A stretch of DNA of 64,000 nucleotides from an uncultured Flavobacteriaceae bacterium (GTDB lineage Bacteria > Bacteroidota > Bacteroidia > Flavobacteriales > Flavobacteriaceae): NCBI GenBank assembly GCA_947494715.1, contig CANLWG010000009.1, forward strand, positions 65,405-129,404, given 5' to 3'. Positions 54,390 through 61,699 of this stretch are shown piece after piece. A program made the translations under genes and the position numbers. Position 1 is the stretch's first letter. Each line of letters starts with the position of its first letter. The notes under the pieces were generated by a model, which worked only from the letters and a program-made list of their open reading frames with translations, was not told the origin of the DNA and did no database searches.

Positions 54390-54586
54390 CTTGTCGTTGG
54401 GTTTATAAAATGGTCTCGGAAGATACAAAAATTAAGGAAAGCGACCGACTTCTTGGAATGGATATTGGTCATGAAATTTTATAGAAAGGATGAGTTTGTC
54501 CGGTTAACCTATGACACTGGATTTTTGCAATCGGAAGCTGGTACCAAGTACTTAATGATATGCCTTGGTAATACTATTTTCAGATG

Positions 54587-55267
54587 CTATGGCTTTGATT
54601 CTAAAGGATTCCATTCCTTATAAAATTGTTCCAGGTAATTAAGCATAAATTGATGTCGCTCTTGGGCCAAACGTTTTCCGGTATCCGTATTCATCTTGTC
54701 CTTGAGGAGCAATAACTTTTCATAAAAATGGTTAATGGTCGGGGCATTGGAGTTTTTATATTGTGTCTTGGTAAGTCGTGGATTTGGGGCAATTGTTGGG
54801 TCGTAGAGTTTTCTGTTTTTAAATCCACCATAATTAAAGGCGCGGGCTATTCCAATGGCTCCCATAGCATCCAACCGATCGGCGTCCTGTACCACTTGCA
54901 ATTCTACAGAATTGAAAGGTTGTATTTTATTTTGTGCCAAACTGTTCTTGAAGGAAATGTTTTGAATAATTTGCACTACATGGGCAATAATATTTTCGGG
55001 GACTTTTAGCGATTGTAGAAAAGACCTTGCCAATGTTGGCCCAACAGATTCATCACCATTATGGAATTTGGCATCGGCAATATCATGTAGAAGTGCTCCT
55101 AGTGAAACTACCTGTACATCTACTTTTTCAGTCTTAGCTATATGTAGCGCATTGTTGAAGACCCGTTGAATATGAAACCAGTCATGGCCACCTTCTGCCT
55201 CCCTTAAAGTTTCCTTTACAAAGGATATGGTCTCTTCGATTATTTCGTCATTAATAATGGTTTTCAT
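54587..55267 (-). CDS. HD domain phosphohydrolase
   Basis: A 226-residue protein of the YedJ-like HD family. The metal-binding histidines and aspartates are in HDWFHIQRVFNNALHIA (near residue 30), the LLHDIAD segment that gives the HD pair (near 67), and a later Asp in QDADRLDAMGAIG (near 130). Such proteins hydrolyse nucleotides or phosphate esters; the true substrate here is unknown. Its start overlaps the end of the acyltransferase gene plsC by 4 bp. Confidence 0.92.
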   Translation of the reverse strand: MKTIINDEIIEETISFVKETLREAEGGHDWFHIQRVFNNALHIAKTEKVDVQVVSLGALLHDIADAKFHNGDESVGPTLARSFLQSLKVPENIIAHVVQIIQNISFKNSLAQNKIQPFNSVELQVVQDADRLDAMGAIGIARAFNYGGFKNRKLYDPTIAPNPRLTKTQYKNSNAPTINHFYEKLLLLKDKMNTDTGKRLAQERHQFMLNYLEQFYKEWNPLESKP

Positions 55268-55992
55268 AGTATTCCGGCGGTTACCTGTTGCTCCGTTTTG
55301 GCGATCAACTCGTCGGCGTTTCCTTTATTTTCAATTGGGGCGTGCACCGTAAAAGTAAGATGGTTGCCAATGCCATAGGGAAATTTGCCATACCGTAACA
55401 TCTTCCAAGAATTATTGATACTTATAGGTACTATAAGGGCCGAAGGTGCATTTCGCAATAGTATTTTAAGACCCATAGGTTGGAATTTTTTTGGTTTTCC
55501 GTTTCGGCTTCTGGTGCCCTCGGGGAAAATGACCGCGCTACGATTATGCTCCTGTATATATCTACCCAATTTGGCTATCTGTGCCAAGGCCTGTTTGCTG
55601 TCCTTTCGATCGATTAAAACCGAACCTCCGTGTCTTAGGTTGAAGGAAACACTAGGGATGCCTCTACCCAACTCGATTTTGCTCACAAATTTGGGATGAT
55701 ATTTCCGCATAAACCAAATGAGGGGAGGGATATCGTTCATGCTTTGGTGATTGGCCACGATAACAAGGGGTCTATTTTCAGGAATGTCAAAGGGGTTTTT
55801 AAAAGAATAGGTAGTGCCCAAAATATGGGGACATCGCAACAAACACCAATTCAAAAGGCTTACACTTTTTTTATGGGCCGTATAGCCAAATAGCTTTAGA
55901 CAGATCCATTGAATGGGGTGGAAAATTAAAAGAACCAACCCGAAGAACACAAAATAGATAATGGTAAGCAGATATGCCAGGATTTTACGCAT
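55264..55992 (-). CDS. plsC: 1-acyl-sn-glycerol-3-phosphate acyltransferase
   Basis: Makes phosphatidic acid from lysophosphatidate. A membrane segment lies at residues about 5-28. The acyltransferase HX4D motif is NHQSMND, followed by the segment GSVLIDRKDSKQAL and FPEGTRSRNGKPKKF, the second conserved block of the family. Length (242 aa) is standard. It is cotranscribed with the HD phosphohydrolase gene (4-bp overlap). A terminator-like hairpin upstream marks the end of the bacilliredoxin transcript. Confidence 0.93.
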   Translation of the reverse strand: MRKILAYLLTIIYFVFFGLVLLIFHPIQWICLKLFGYTAHKKSVSLLNWCLLRCPHILGTTYSFKNPFDIPENRPLVIVANHQSMNDIPPLIWFMRKYHPKFVSKIELGRGIPSVSFNLRHGGSVLIDRKDSKQALAQIAKLGRYIQEHNRSAVIFPEGTRSRNGKPKKFQPMGLKILLRNAPSALIVPISINNSWKMLRYGKFPYGIGNHLTFTVHAPIENKGNADELIAKTEQQVTAGIL

Positions 55993-56004
55993 GCTACAAA
56001 ATTA

Positions 56005-56033
56005 AAAAACCGCTTCTTAGGGAAACGGTTTTT
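56005..56033 (-). terminator. Terminator of the bacilliredoxin gene
   Basis: AAAAACCG at 56005-56012 pairs with CGGTTTTT at 56026-56033 (8-bp stem, 13-nt loop). Read on the minus strand it ends in a T tract and lies 42 bp after the bacilliredoxin stop, before plsC. Confidence 0.6.
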
Positions 56034-56074
56034 CTTATCATTTTAAGGTGCTCTACTATTGAGCATAGAACCTC

Positions 56075-56485
56075 TTAGCAGAATTCATTATATGCTTCTG
56101 TCAAATTTTCAGCAATGATTTCTGCAGGCCTACCTTCAATATGGTGCCGCTCGATCATATGTACCAACTCACCGTTCTTGAACAACGCCATACTCGGGGA
56201 AGATGGGGGAAAGGGTATCATAAGATTTCGTGCCGCATTTACCGCTTCGGTATCTACACCGGCAAATACGGTAACGGTCCGATCCGGTTTCTTATCGTTA
56301 TGCAGGCTTAATTTTGCGGCCGGCCTTGCGTTGGCAGCGGCACATCCACAAACGGAATTTACCACAACAAGTACGGTTCCATCCTGGTTAATGGTCTCTT
56401 CTACCGCATCTGCGGTATATAGTTCTTCAAACCCGGCCAATGCCAAGTCATCTCTCATAGGCTTTACCAATTCTTCTGGATACAT
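56075..56485 (-). CDS. Bacilliredoxin, BrxA/BrxB (YphP/YqiW) family
   Basis: A 136-residue thioredoxin-fold protein with the CGC active site at Cys46-Gly-Cys48 in NSVCGCAAANARPA. In Firmicutes relatives it removes bacillithiol from mixed disulfides on proteins; many Bacteroidota also carry the family. The GMPFPPSSPS-like MIPFPPSSPSMALFKNG segment and C-terminal MIERHHIEGRPAE are conserved family features. It has a promoter of its own on the divergent side and a terminator after it, so it is a single-gene unit. Confidence 0.93.
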   Translation of the reverse strand: MYPEELVKPMRDDLALAGFEELYTADAVEETINQDGTVLVVVNSVCGCAAANARPAAKLSLHNDKKPDRTVTVFAGVDTEAVNAARNLMIPFPPSSPSMALFKNGELVHMIERHHIEGRPAEIIAENLTEAYNEFC

Positions 56486-56508
56486 AGACTCATTTTTTTA
56501 TTGAGAAG

Positions 56509-56540
56509 CAAAGATAACCAATTCGTACCTTTTTGTACAA
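56509..56540 (-). promoter_or_regulatory. Promoter of the bacilliredoxin gene
   Basis: On the minus strand TTG at 56540-56538, a 21-nt spacer and TATCTTTG at 56516-56509, an exact -7 consensus, 23 nt before the ATG at 56485. Confidence 0.52.
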
Positions 56541-56575
56541 GTGTTAACGTTTTATTAGGCGGATTGGGTTTCCCC

Positions 56576-56606
56576 TTGTGGGGGAGTTGATAGGGGTGTA
56601 TCTTTG
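56576..56606 (+). promoter_or_regulatory. Promoter of the TerB-DnaJ gene
   Basis: TTG at 56576-56578, a 20-nt spacer and TATCTTTG at 56599-56606, an exact -7 consensus. It places transcription near 56613 and makes the ATG at 56625, not the TTG at 56604 inside the -7 box, the start of the gene. Confidence 0.58.
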
Positions 56607-56624
56607 CCAAAATTTAAGAAGGAC

Positions 56625-57362
56625 ATGATCAAGTGGTTTACGGCCATATTGGGGTATTATCTTTTTCGCTTTCCGGGAGCCATCTTGGGGTTCTTGTTAG
56701 GTAGCTTCATCGATAACCTTAATAGGAGTGGTGGGGGTGCCCGTACTATTTTTAGGGATATTTCGCGACAGCAGGTTTCCCCGGCCGATTTTGAACTCAA
56801 TCTGATATCGCTTTGCTCCATAGTCATCAAGGCCGATGGAAATGTTACCCAAAGGGAACTTGATTATGTTAGGCAATACTTTGTGGGCACTTATGGTAAG
56901 GAAAAGGCGAATGCCATATTTAGGACGTTCAATGAAATTAATAAGAACAGGGAAATATCTGCCCAACGTATTTGCACCTATTTAAACCAGCGTACGCGAT
57001 ATGAGGTTAGGTTACAGTTGCTCCATTTTTTATTCAGTATTGCCAAGGCCGATGGTTCCGTAAGCCAACCCGAAATTGATAAAATACATGAAATTGCAGG
57101 ATATTTTCGAGTAGCTTTGCGGGATTTTGAAAGTATCAAGGCGATGTTCATAAAGTCTGCCGATAACGCCTATAAAATTCTGGAAATTGATAAGTCCGCC
57201 ACAAACGAAGAGCTCAAAAAGGCCTATAGGACCATGGCAAAAAAATACCATCCAGATAGGGTAAATACTAAGGATGAGGCCATAAAAAAAGGAGCGGAGG
57301 AAAAGTTTAAACAAGTGCAGAAGGCGTATGAAGAGATACAGGCAGAGCGGGGAATTGGGTAG
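56625..57362 (+). CDS. TerB-like/DnaJ-domain protein (DjlA-type)
   Basis: A 245-residue protein with an N-terminal membrane-associated segment (residues about 5-27, with the Gly-rich [11 protein letters not shown]), a TerB-like domain at about 50-160 ([22 protein letters not shown] and [18 protein letters not shown], the two halves), and a C-terminal J domain at about 180-245. The J domain has the HPD motif in AKKYHPDR, needed to activate DnaK. The order matches DjlA-type co-chaperones anchored at the inner membrane. The start is set by the promoter at 56576-56606. Confidence 0.9.
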   Translation: MIKWFTAILGYYLFRFPGAILGFLLGSFIDNLNRSGGGARTIFRDISRQQVSPADFELNLISLCSIVIKADGNVTQRELDYVRQYFVGTYGKEKANAIFRTFNEINKNREISAQRICTYLNQRTRYEVRLQLLHFLFSIAKADGSVSQPEIDKIHEIAGYFRVALRDFESIKAMFIKSADNAYKILEIDKSATNEELKKAYRTMAKKYHPDRVNTKDEAIKKGAEEKFKQVQKAYEEIQAERGIG

Positions 57363-57469
57363 TTATGTCCAAGAGAAATTAGTAGTTAACCAAACTGATA
57401 TCAATTCAAATTTAAAATATATCAATAAAAGCAATTCGATAATTTTAGTCTAAACCTTAACCTCTAAAC

Positions 57470-58054
57470 ATGCAAGATTTTTGGTTCTATATAAAACTTG
57501 GGCTGGATCATGTACTTGATTTCTCTGCTTACGACCATATTCTGTTTTTATGCGCCTTGGCCGTTCTTTTTACGTTTAAAAGCTGGAAAAAAGTAGTACT
57601 CTTGGCCACTATTTTTACCGTTACCCATTGTTTGTCCCTATCGCTATCGGCCTATGAAATAATGGTTATGGATGTTACATGGATAGAGTTCCTGATTCCA
57701 GTGACCATTCTGCTGACGGCCCTGTTTAATATGCTGTATTTAAAGGCATCTCAAAAAAACAAAAGTATGTTGCTTCATATTTTGGCCACGGCATTTTTTG
57801 GACTCATCCATGGGTTCGGTTTTAGCAACTATTTTAAAATGTTGATCGCCGGGGAAGAAGAGAAATTATCGCCCTTATTGGGATTTGCTACTGGAATAGA
57901 AATCGCGCAGGTATTGATCGTACTCTCCGTTTTGGTAGTGGCCTATGTATTCCAGTCACTTTTAAGAGTAAGTCATTCCCTTTTTGTCGGTATTGTTTCT
58001 ATTTTGATTATCTGCATTACAATACCCATGTTGGTCAATACGTTTCCTATATAG
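57470..58054 (+). CDS. HupE/UreJ-2-like membrane protein
   Basis: A 194-residue protein with about six hydrophobic helices. The N-terminal segment WFYIKLGLDHVLDFSAYDHILFL with its His and Asp residues and the central FFGLIHGFGFSNYFK (His-Gly-Phe-Gly-Phe) are features of the HupE/UreJ_2 family, thought to move nickel or other metals; the family is also related to EF-hand-containing membrane proteins. No nickel enzyme is nearby, so the metal is not known. Confidence 0.87.
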   Translation: MQDFWFYIKLGLDHVLDFSAYDHILFLCALAVLFTFKSWKKVVLLATIFTVTHCLSLSLSAYEIMVMDVTWIEFLIPVTILLTALFNMLYLKASQKNKSMLLHILATAFFGLIHGFGFSNYFKMLIAGEEEKLSPLLGFATGIEIAQVLIVLSVLVVAYVFQSLLRVSHSLFVGIVSILIICITIPMLVNTFPI

Positions 58055-58083
58055 ATTTTCACTTAAAATTAACCCAATTAAGG

Positions 58084-58114
58084 TTGTAGGGCTTTCGTAA
58101 AGCAGGTATCTTAG
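58084..58114 (+). promoter_or_regulatory. Promoter of the dCMP deaminase gene
   Basis: TTG at 58084-58086, a 20-nt spacer and TATCTTAG at 58107-58114, one base off the -7 consensus, 16 nt before the ATG at 58130. Confidence 0.45.
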
Positions 58115-58129
58115 TGCCTTTCAGTACGT

Positions 58130-58567
58130 ATGAAGGAAAGCAAACAAAAGAAATATGACAAGGCCTATTTGCGAATGGCCCAGGAATGGGGCAAGCTTTC
58201 GTACTGCGCGCGCAGGCAGGTAGGGGCGATTATCGTAAAGGACAGGATGATTATCTCCGATGGTTATAACGGAACACCCACGGGTTTTGAAAATATCTGT
58301 GAGGACGACGAAGGATATACCAAATGGTATGTACTCCACGCAGAAGCCAATGCTATAAGTAAAGTAGCCTCCTCCACACAGTCTTGTGAAGGAGCCACCC
58401 TGTACATAACTCTTTCCCCTTGTAAGGAATGTAGCAAATTAATCCATCAGTCTGGCATAAAACGTGTGGTATACCAAATTGCCTACAAGGACAATTCCGG
58501 ATTGGAATTTTTACAAAGAGCGGGAGTAGAATTGGTGCATATGGCAGCAATCGAAACGGTTACCTAA
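58130..58567 (+). CDS. dCMP/deoxycytidylate deaminase family protein
   Basis: A 145-residue zinc-dependent deaminase. The active-site motif HAEANAI (His70, Glu72) and the metal ligands in PCKECSKLI (Cys98, Cys101) are intact. Segments CARRQVGAIIV and DGYNGTPTGFENICE are typical of dCMP deaminases of the ComEB group, which make dUMP for thymidylate synthesis. It is followed after 13 bp by the C-terminal processing protease gene and the two are probably cotranscribed. Confidence 0.93.
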   Translation: MKESKQKKYDKAYLRMAQEWGKLSYCARRQVGAIIVKDRMIISDGYNGTPTGFENICEDDEGYTKWYVLHAEANAISKVASSTQSCEGATLYITLSPCKECSKLIHQSGIKRVVYQIAYKDNSGLEFLQRAGVELVHMAAIETVT

Positions 58568-58580
58568 GCAAAGACACCAA

Positions 58581-60206
58581 ATGAGCAAAAAATATAGTTA
58601 TATCTGGCCAACTATTATCGCCGCAGCATTGGCGCTAGGCATTTTTGTTGGTGGCAAGCTTCATTTTAACGATACCCCCGAAAAGCTTTTCACCACAAAT
58701 TCGAAGAAAGATAAGTTAAATCGACTTATTGATTATATAGATTATGAATATGTGGACGAAATCAATACGGACAGTATCGTGGACGTAACGGTAAACAATA
58801 TCCTCGAAAAATTGGACCCACATTCGGTTTATATTCCCAAACAAGAAATGAGCAAGGTGTCCGAAAATATGAAAGGGGATTTTGTAGGTATCGGGGTAAA
58901 TTTTTATTCCTATAGGGATACCATTTCCGTAATTCGTACCATAGATAGGGGGCCTAGTTTTTTAAAGGGTATCAAAGCGGGAGATCGGATTTTAATGGCT
59001 GATAAGGACACACTTTATGGTAGAAACCTACCAAGTGACCAGATCGTGGAAAAATTGAGGGGTAAAAAGGGTACGAACGTACAATTAAAGGTTTACCGAA
59101 AAACTGAGGAACGGGTATTTACCGTAGATGTAAAACGGGATATTGTGCCTATAAAGAGTGTACAAGCCTATTATATGCTTACTCCGGATATGGGGTATAT
59201 GAAGGTAAACCGTTTTGCGGAATCTACCTTTAAAGAGTTTAAGGCGGCGCTTAAGGAGTTGAGCAGGCGAGGAGCAAAGAAATTGACATTGGACCTAAGG
59301 GACAACCCAGGAGGTTATTTAGGAATAGCCGAACAAATGGCGGACGAATTTTTGGAGGAAGGTAAATTAATTCTCTTTACCAAGAACAAAAAAGGAAGAA
59401 TAGATAAAATTTACGCCACGGATAATGGAAGCTTTGAAGACAAGCCGGTTTTTGTGCTTATCAACGAAAGATCTGCATCGGCAAGCGAAATTATTGCAGG
59501 GGCGCTTCAGGATAATGATATTGGTACCATTGTGGGTCGTCGTTCTTTTGGTAAAGGGTTGGTTCAACGAGAAATGGAACTGGGCGATGGCTCAGCGGTA
59601 CGATTAACGGTTTCCCGATACTACACCCCGACTGGCCGAAGCATACAAAAGACATACAAGAATGGGACCAAGGACTACTACAAAAAGTTTACCGATCGTT
59701 ACCACAATGGGGAACTGGTTTCCGTAGATAGCATAAAGGTAGCGGATTCCCTTAGGTTTACTACTCCGAACGGTAAGGTGGTCTATGGCGGCGGCGGTAT
59801 CATCCCCGATGTTTTTGTGCCTATAGGGACAAATGAAGAGGAAGCTGTTGAGAGTATGGACAGCCTTGGGTTCCTATCCTTTTTTATTTTTGAACATCTG
59901 GATGAGGATAGACAACGCTATAATGATTGGACGGAGCAAAGATTTGTAAGTGATTTTAAAGTGGATGATATTTTGTTCGAGCAGTTTGTGGATTATTCCG
60001 TCTCCCGAAACCTGAAGATGAACTTTTATGATTTTGAAGATCGCATCAAACTTTACCTCAAAGCGGCGTTGGGCGAACAGTTGTTCGGGCCTAATGTGCA
60101 TGCCAAAATTAAGGCCGATGCCGATGCCATGCTACAAGAGGTATTAGAACTGGACAGGCCCACCATACGCCAAGGTGAGGCTGAAAAGATAGAATCACAG
60201 AACTAA
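58581..60206 (+). CDS. C-terminal processing protease, S41 family
   Basis: A 541-residue exported or membrane-anchored protease. After an N-terminal hydrophobic segment (about residues 8-25) lies a PDZ domain near 90-180. The protease domain carries the catalytic Ser300 in RSASASEIIAGAL and Lys325 in SFGKGLVQ, exactly 25 residues apart, as in CtpA/Prc. Substrates of this group are proteins with hydrophobic C-termini in the envelope. C-terminal about 100 residues (from EHLDEDRQRYNDW) form an extra domain common in Bacteroidota members. The 3' end overlaps the convergent 68-aa gene by 4 bp. Confidence 0.94.
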   Translation: MSKKYSYIWPTIIAAALALGIFVGGKLHFNDTPEKLFTTNSKKDKLNRLIDYIDYEYVDEINTDSIVDVTVNNILEKLDPHSVYIPKQEMSKVSENMKGDFVGIGVNFYSYRDTISVIRTIDRGPSFLKGIKAGDRILMADKDTLYGRNLPSDQIVEKLRGKKGTNVQLKVYRKTEERVFTVDVKRDIVPIKSVQAYYMLTPDMGYMKVNRFAESTFKEFKAALKELSRRGAKKLTLDLRDNPGGYLGIAEQMADEFLEEGKLILFTKNKKGRIDKIYATDNGSFEDKPVFVLINERSASASEIIAGALQDNDIGTIVGRRSFGKGLVQREMELGDGSAVRLTVSRYYTPTGRSIQKTYKNGTKDYYKKFTDRYHNGELVSVDSIKVADSLRFTTPNGKVVYGGGGIIPDVFVPIGTNEEEAVESMDSLGFLSFFIFEHLDEDRQRYNDWTEQRFVSDFKVDDILFEQFVDYSVSRNLKMNFYDFEDRIKLYLKAALGEQLFGPNVHAKIKADADAMLQEVLELDRPTIRQGEAEKIESQN

Positions 60207-60409
60207 TCGTCTTCGTTGATTTTCTTTTGGATTTTTTTTGAGGTAATGTATATCAACAGTAGAACTATAGCACACAAAGAAGCCAAAATACCTATCAGTG
60301 CTATAATACTATCTCCCTGAAACGGGTTCCCAAAATCTACCAAGGTAACATTATAGGCAATTAGACCTAGGGCCAAGATAATTAAGATTATAGTCAAAGT
60401 CCTGCTCAT
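60203..60409 (-). CDS. Small two-helix membrane protein, unknown function
   Basis: A 68-residue protein with two hydrophobic helices (about residues 5-24 and 36-57) joined by a short polar loop with VDFGNPFQGDS, and a basic C-terminus KKIQKKINEDD. This looks like a small inner-membrane protein with both ends in the cytoplasm. I recognise no family. It starts 12 bp after the marC gene stop on the same strand, so it is probably expressed with it. Confidence 0.7.
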   Translation of the reverse strand: MSRTLTIILIILALGLIAYNVTLVDFGNPFQGDSIIALIGILASLCAIVLLLIYITSKKIQKKINEDD

Positions 60410-60421
60410 GGCTAGTACAAA

Positions 60422-61006
60422 TTAAGGGGCCAATAATTGATTAATATTTGAGGCGAATAGTTTTACGGCTATGGCTAAAATGATTACCCCGAATACCTTT
60501 CTGATAATACTTAAGCCACCTTTTCCCAAAACCCGCTCAATCTTCTTGGAAGATTTTAATACAAGATAGACAAAGATCGTGTTTAAAATAATGGCGACAA
60601 TAATATTCTCCACGTAAAATTCCGCACGTATGGAAAGGATGGATGTCATGGTTCCTGCCCCGGCGATCAACGGAAAGGCTATGGGCACAATGGAAGCACT
60701 TTTGGGTTCATCATCCTTGTACAAGGTAATGCCCAAAATCATCTCTATGGCCAAAAAGAACAGGATAAAGGCACCGGCTACTGCAAAAGAATTTATATCG
60801 ATGCCTATGAGATTAAGAATTTCCTCCCCAACAAAAAGGAATGCGACCATAAGGCATGCAGCTACGATGGAAGCTTTCCCGGATTGTATATGCCCCACTT
60901 TGTTCCTAAGACTTATAATAATGGGAATACTGCCCACAATATCGATTACGGCAAAAAGTATCATAGTTGCCGAAGCAATTTCCCTTACATTAAAATGTAA
61001 TGACAT
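60422..61006 (-). CDS. MarC family integral membrane protein
   Basis: Starting at the ATG at 61004-61006 (MSLHFNVREIASATMILFAV), the protein has 194 residues and about six helices. Segments such as IDIVGSIPIIISLRNKVG and FPLIAGAGTMTSILS are the two conserved halves of the MarC/UPF0056 family, of unknown function despite the historical link with multiple antibiotic resistance. A longer frame from 61060 would add 18 residues upstream of the good start and would cover the candidate promoter region, so I reject it. The gene is divergent from the DUF3109 gene. Confidence 0.91.
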   Translation of the reverse strand: MSLHFNVREIASATMILFAVIDIVGSIPIIISLRNKVGHIQSGKASIVAACLMVAFLFVGEEILNLIGIDINSFAVAGAFILFFLAIEMILGITLYKDDEPKSASIVPIAFPLIAGAGTMTSILSIRAEFYVENIIVAIILNTIFVYLVLKSSKKIERVLGKGGLSIIRKVFGVIILAIAVKLFASNINQLLAP

Positions 61007-61023
61007 GGTTGACAAATTTGTGC

Positions 61024-61031
61024 CAAATGTA
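61024..61031 (-). promoter_or_regulatory. Candidate -7 element (TACATTTG) for marC
   Basis: The minus strand reads TACATTTG, an exact -7 consensus, about 18 nt before the ATG at 61006. No clear -33 TTG is at normal spacing. Confidence 0.35.
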
Positions 61032-61072
61032 CGTTGAATCAGCAGCTTTTGGATGACCATTTCGAAAAATAA

Positions 61073-61106
61073 TTGCGCAGGAAGTATTTAGGAAAACCTA
61101 TCTTTG
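61073..61106 (+). promoter_or_regulatory. Promoter of the DUF3109 gene
   Basis: TTG at 61073-61075, a 23-nt spacer and TATCTTTG at 61099-61106, an exact -7 consensus. It supports the ATG at 61127 as start and rejects the TTG at 61073, which is the -33 element. Confidence 0.5.
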
Positions 61107-61126
61107 ATTGCCTTAAAAAATTGGCT

Positions 61127-61699
61127 ATGTTTCAACTGGGAAAGACCATTGTTTCCGAAGAAATCCTGGAGAATGATTTTGTTTGTAACCTTACGGCATG
61201 TAAAGGTGCATGCTGTGTAGATGGAGAGGCCGGGGCACCTTTGGAAGAGGGGGAAACCGAAATTTTGGTGGATATCTACGAACATGTCAAGCCTTTTTTA
61301 CGCGAAGAGGGAATTGTCGCAATTGAAGAACAGGGCGCATTTGTAAAGGGAGAGGATGGTGAATGGGAAACTCCTCTGGTAAACAACAGTGAGTGTGCCT
61401 ATGTGGTATATTCAGAAAAAGGTATCGCAAAGTGTGGTCTTGAAGAAGCCTATAATCAAGGAGCTACCCAATGGAGAAAGCCTGTTTCCTGTCATTTGTA
61501 CCCCGTTCGTGTTAAGGAGTATAATGAGTTGACCGCTGTTAACTATCACAAGTGGCAGATTTGTGACCCGGCCTGCACCTTAGGAGAAGAACTGAAGATT
61601 CCTATTTACAAATTTGTAAAAGAGGCGTTGGTGCGAAAATTTGGTGAAGAATGGTATACAGAGTTGGAAATGATCGCAAAGGAGCATCTTAAACAGTAG
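61127..61699 (+). CDS. DUF3109 family protein, metal-site cysteines
   Basis: A 190-residue protein starting MFQLGKTIVS. It holds the conserved cysteine cluster CNLTACKGACCVDGEAG (residues about 20-36) and, further on, SCHLYPVRV and CDPACTLGEE, which together could bind a zinc or iron-sulfur centre. These are hallmarks of DUF3109 proteins (related to YkgJ-type CxxxxCxxCC proteins) of unknown function. The start is supported by the promoter at 61073-61106. The 3' end overlaps the convergent kinase gene by 11 bp. Confidence 0.9.
   Translation: MFQLGKTIVSEEILENDFVCNLTACKGACCVDGEAGAPLEEGETEILVDIYEHVKPFLREEGIVAIEEQGAFVKGEDGEWETPLVNNSECAYVVYSEKGIAKCGLEEAYNQGATQWRKPVSCHLYPVRVKEYNELTAVNYHKWQICDPACTLGEELKIPIYKFVKEALVRKFGEEWYTELEMIAKEHLKQ

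Noticed and set aside
55997-56004. Exact -7 match (TAATTTTG on the minus strand) before plsC
   Set aside because: It lies 4 nt before the start codon, so transcription would begin inside the gene, and no -33 element is present; it also overlaps a terminator.
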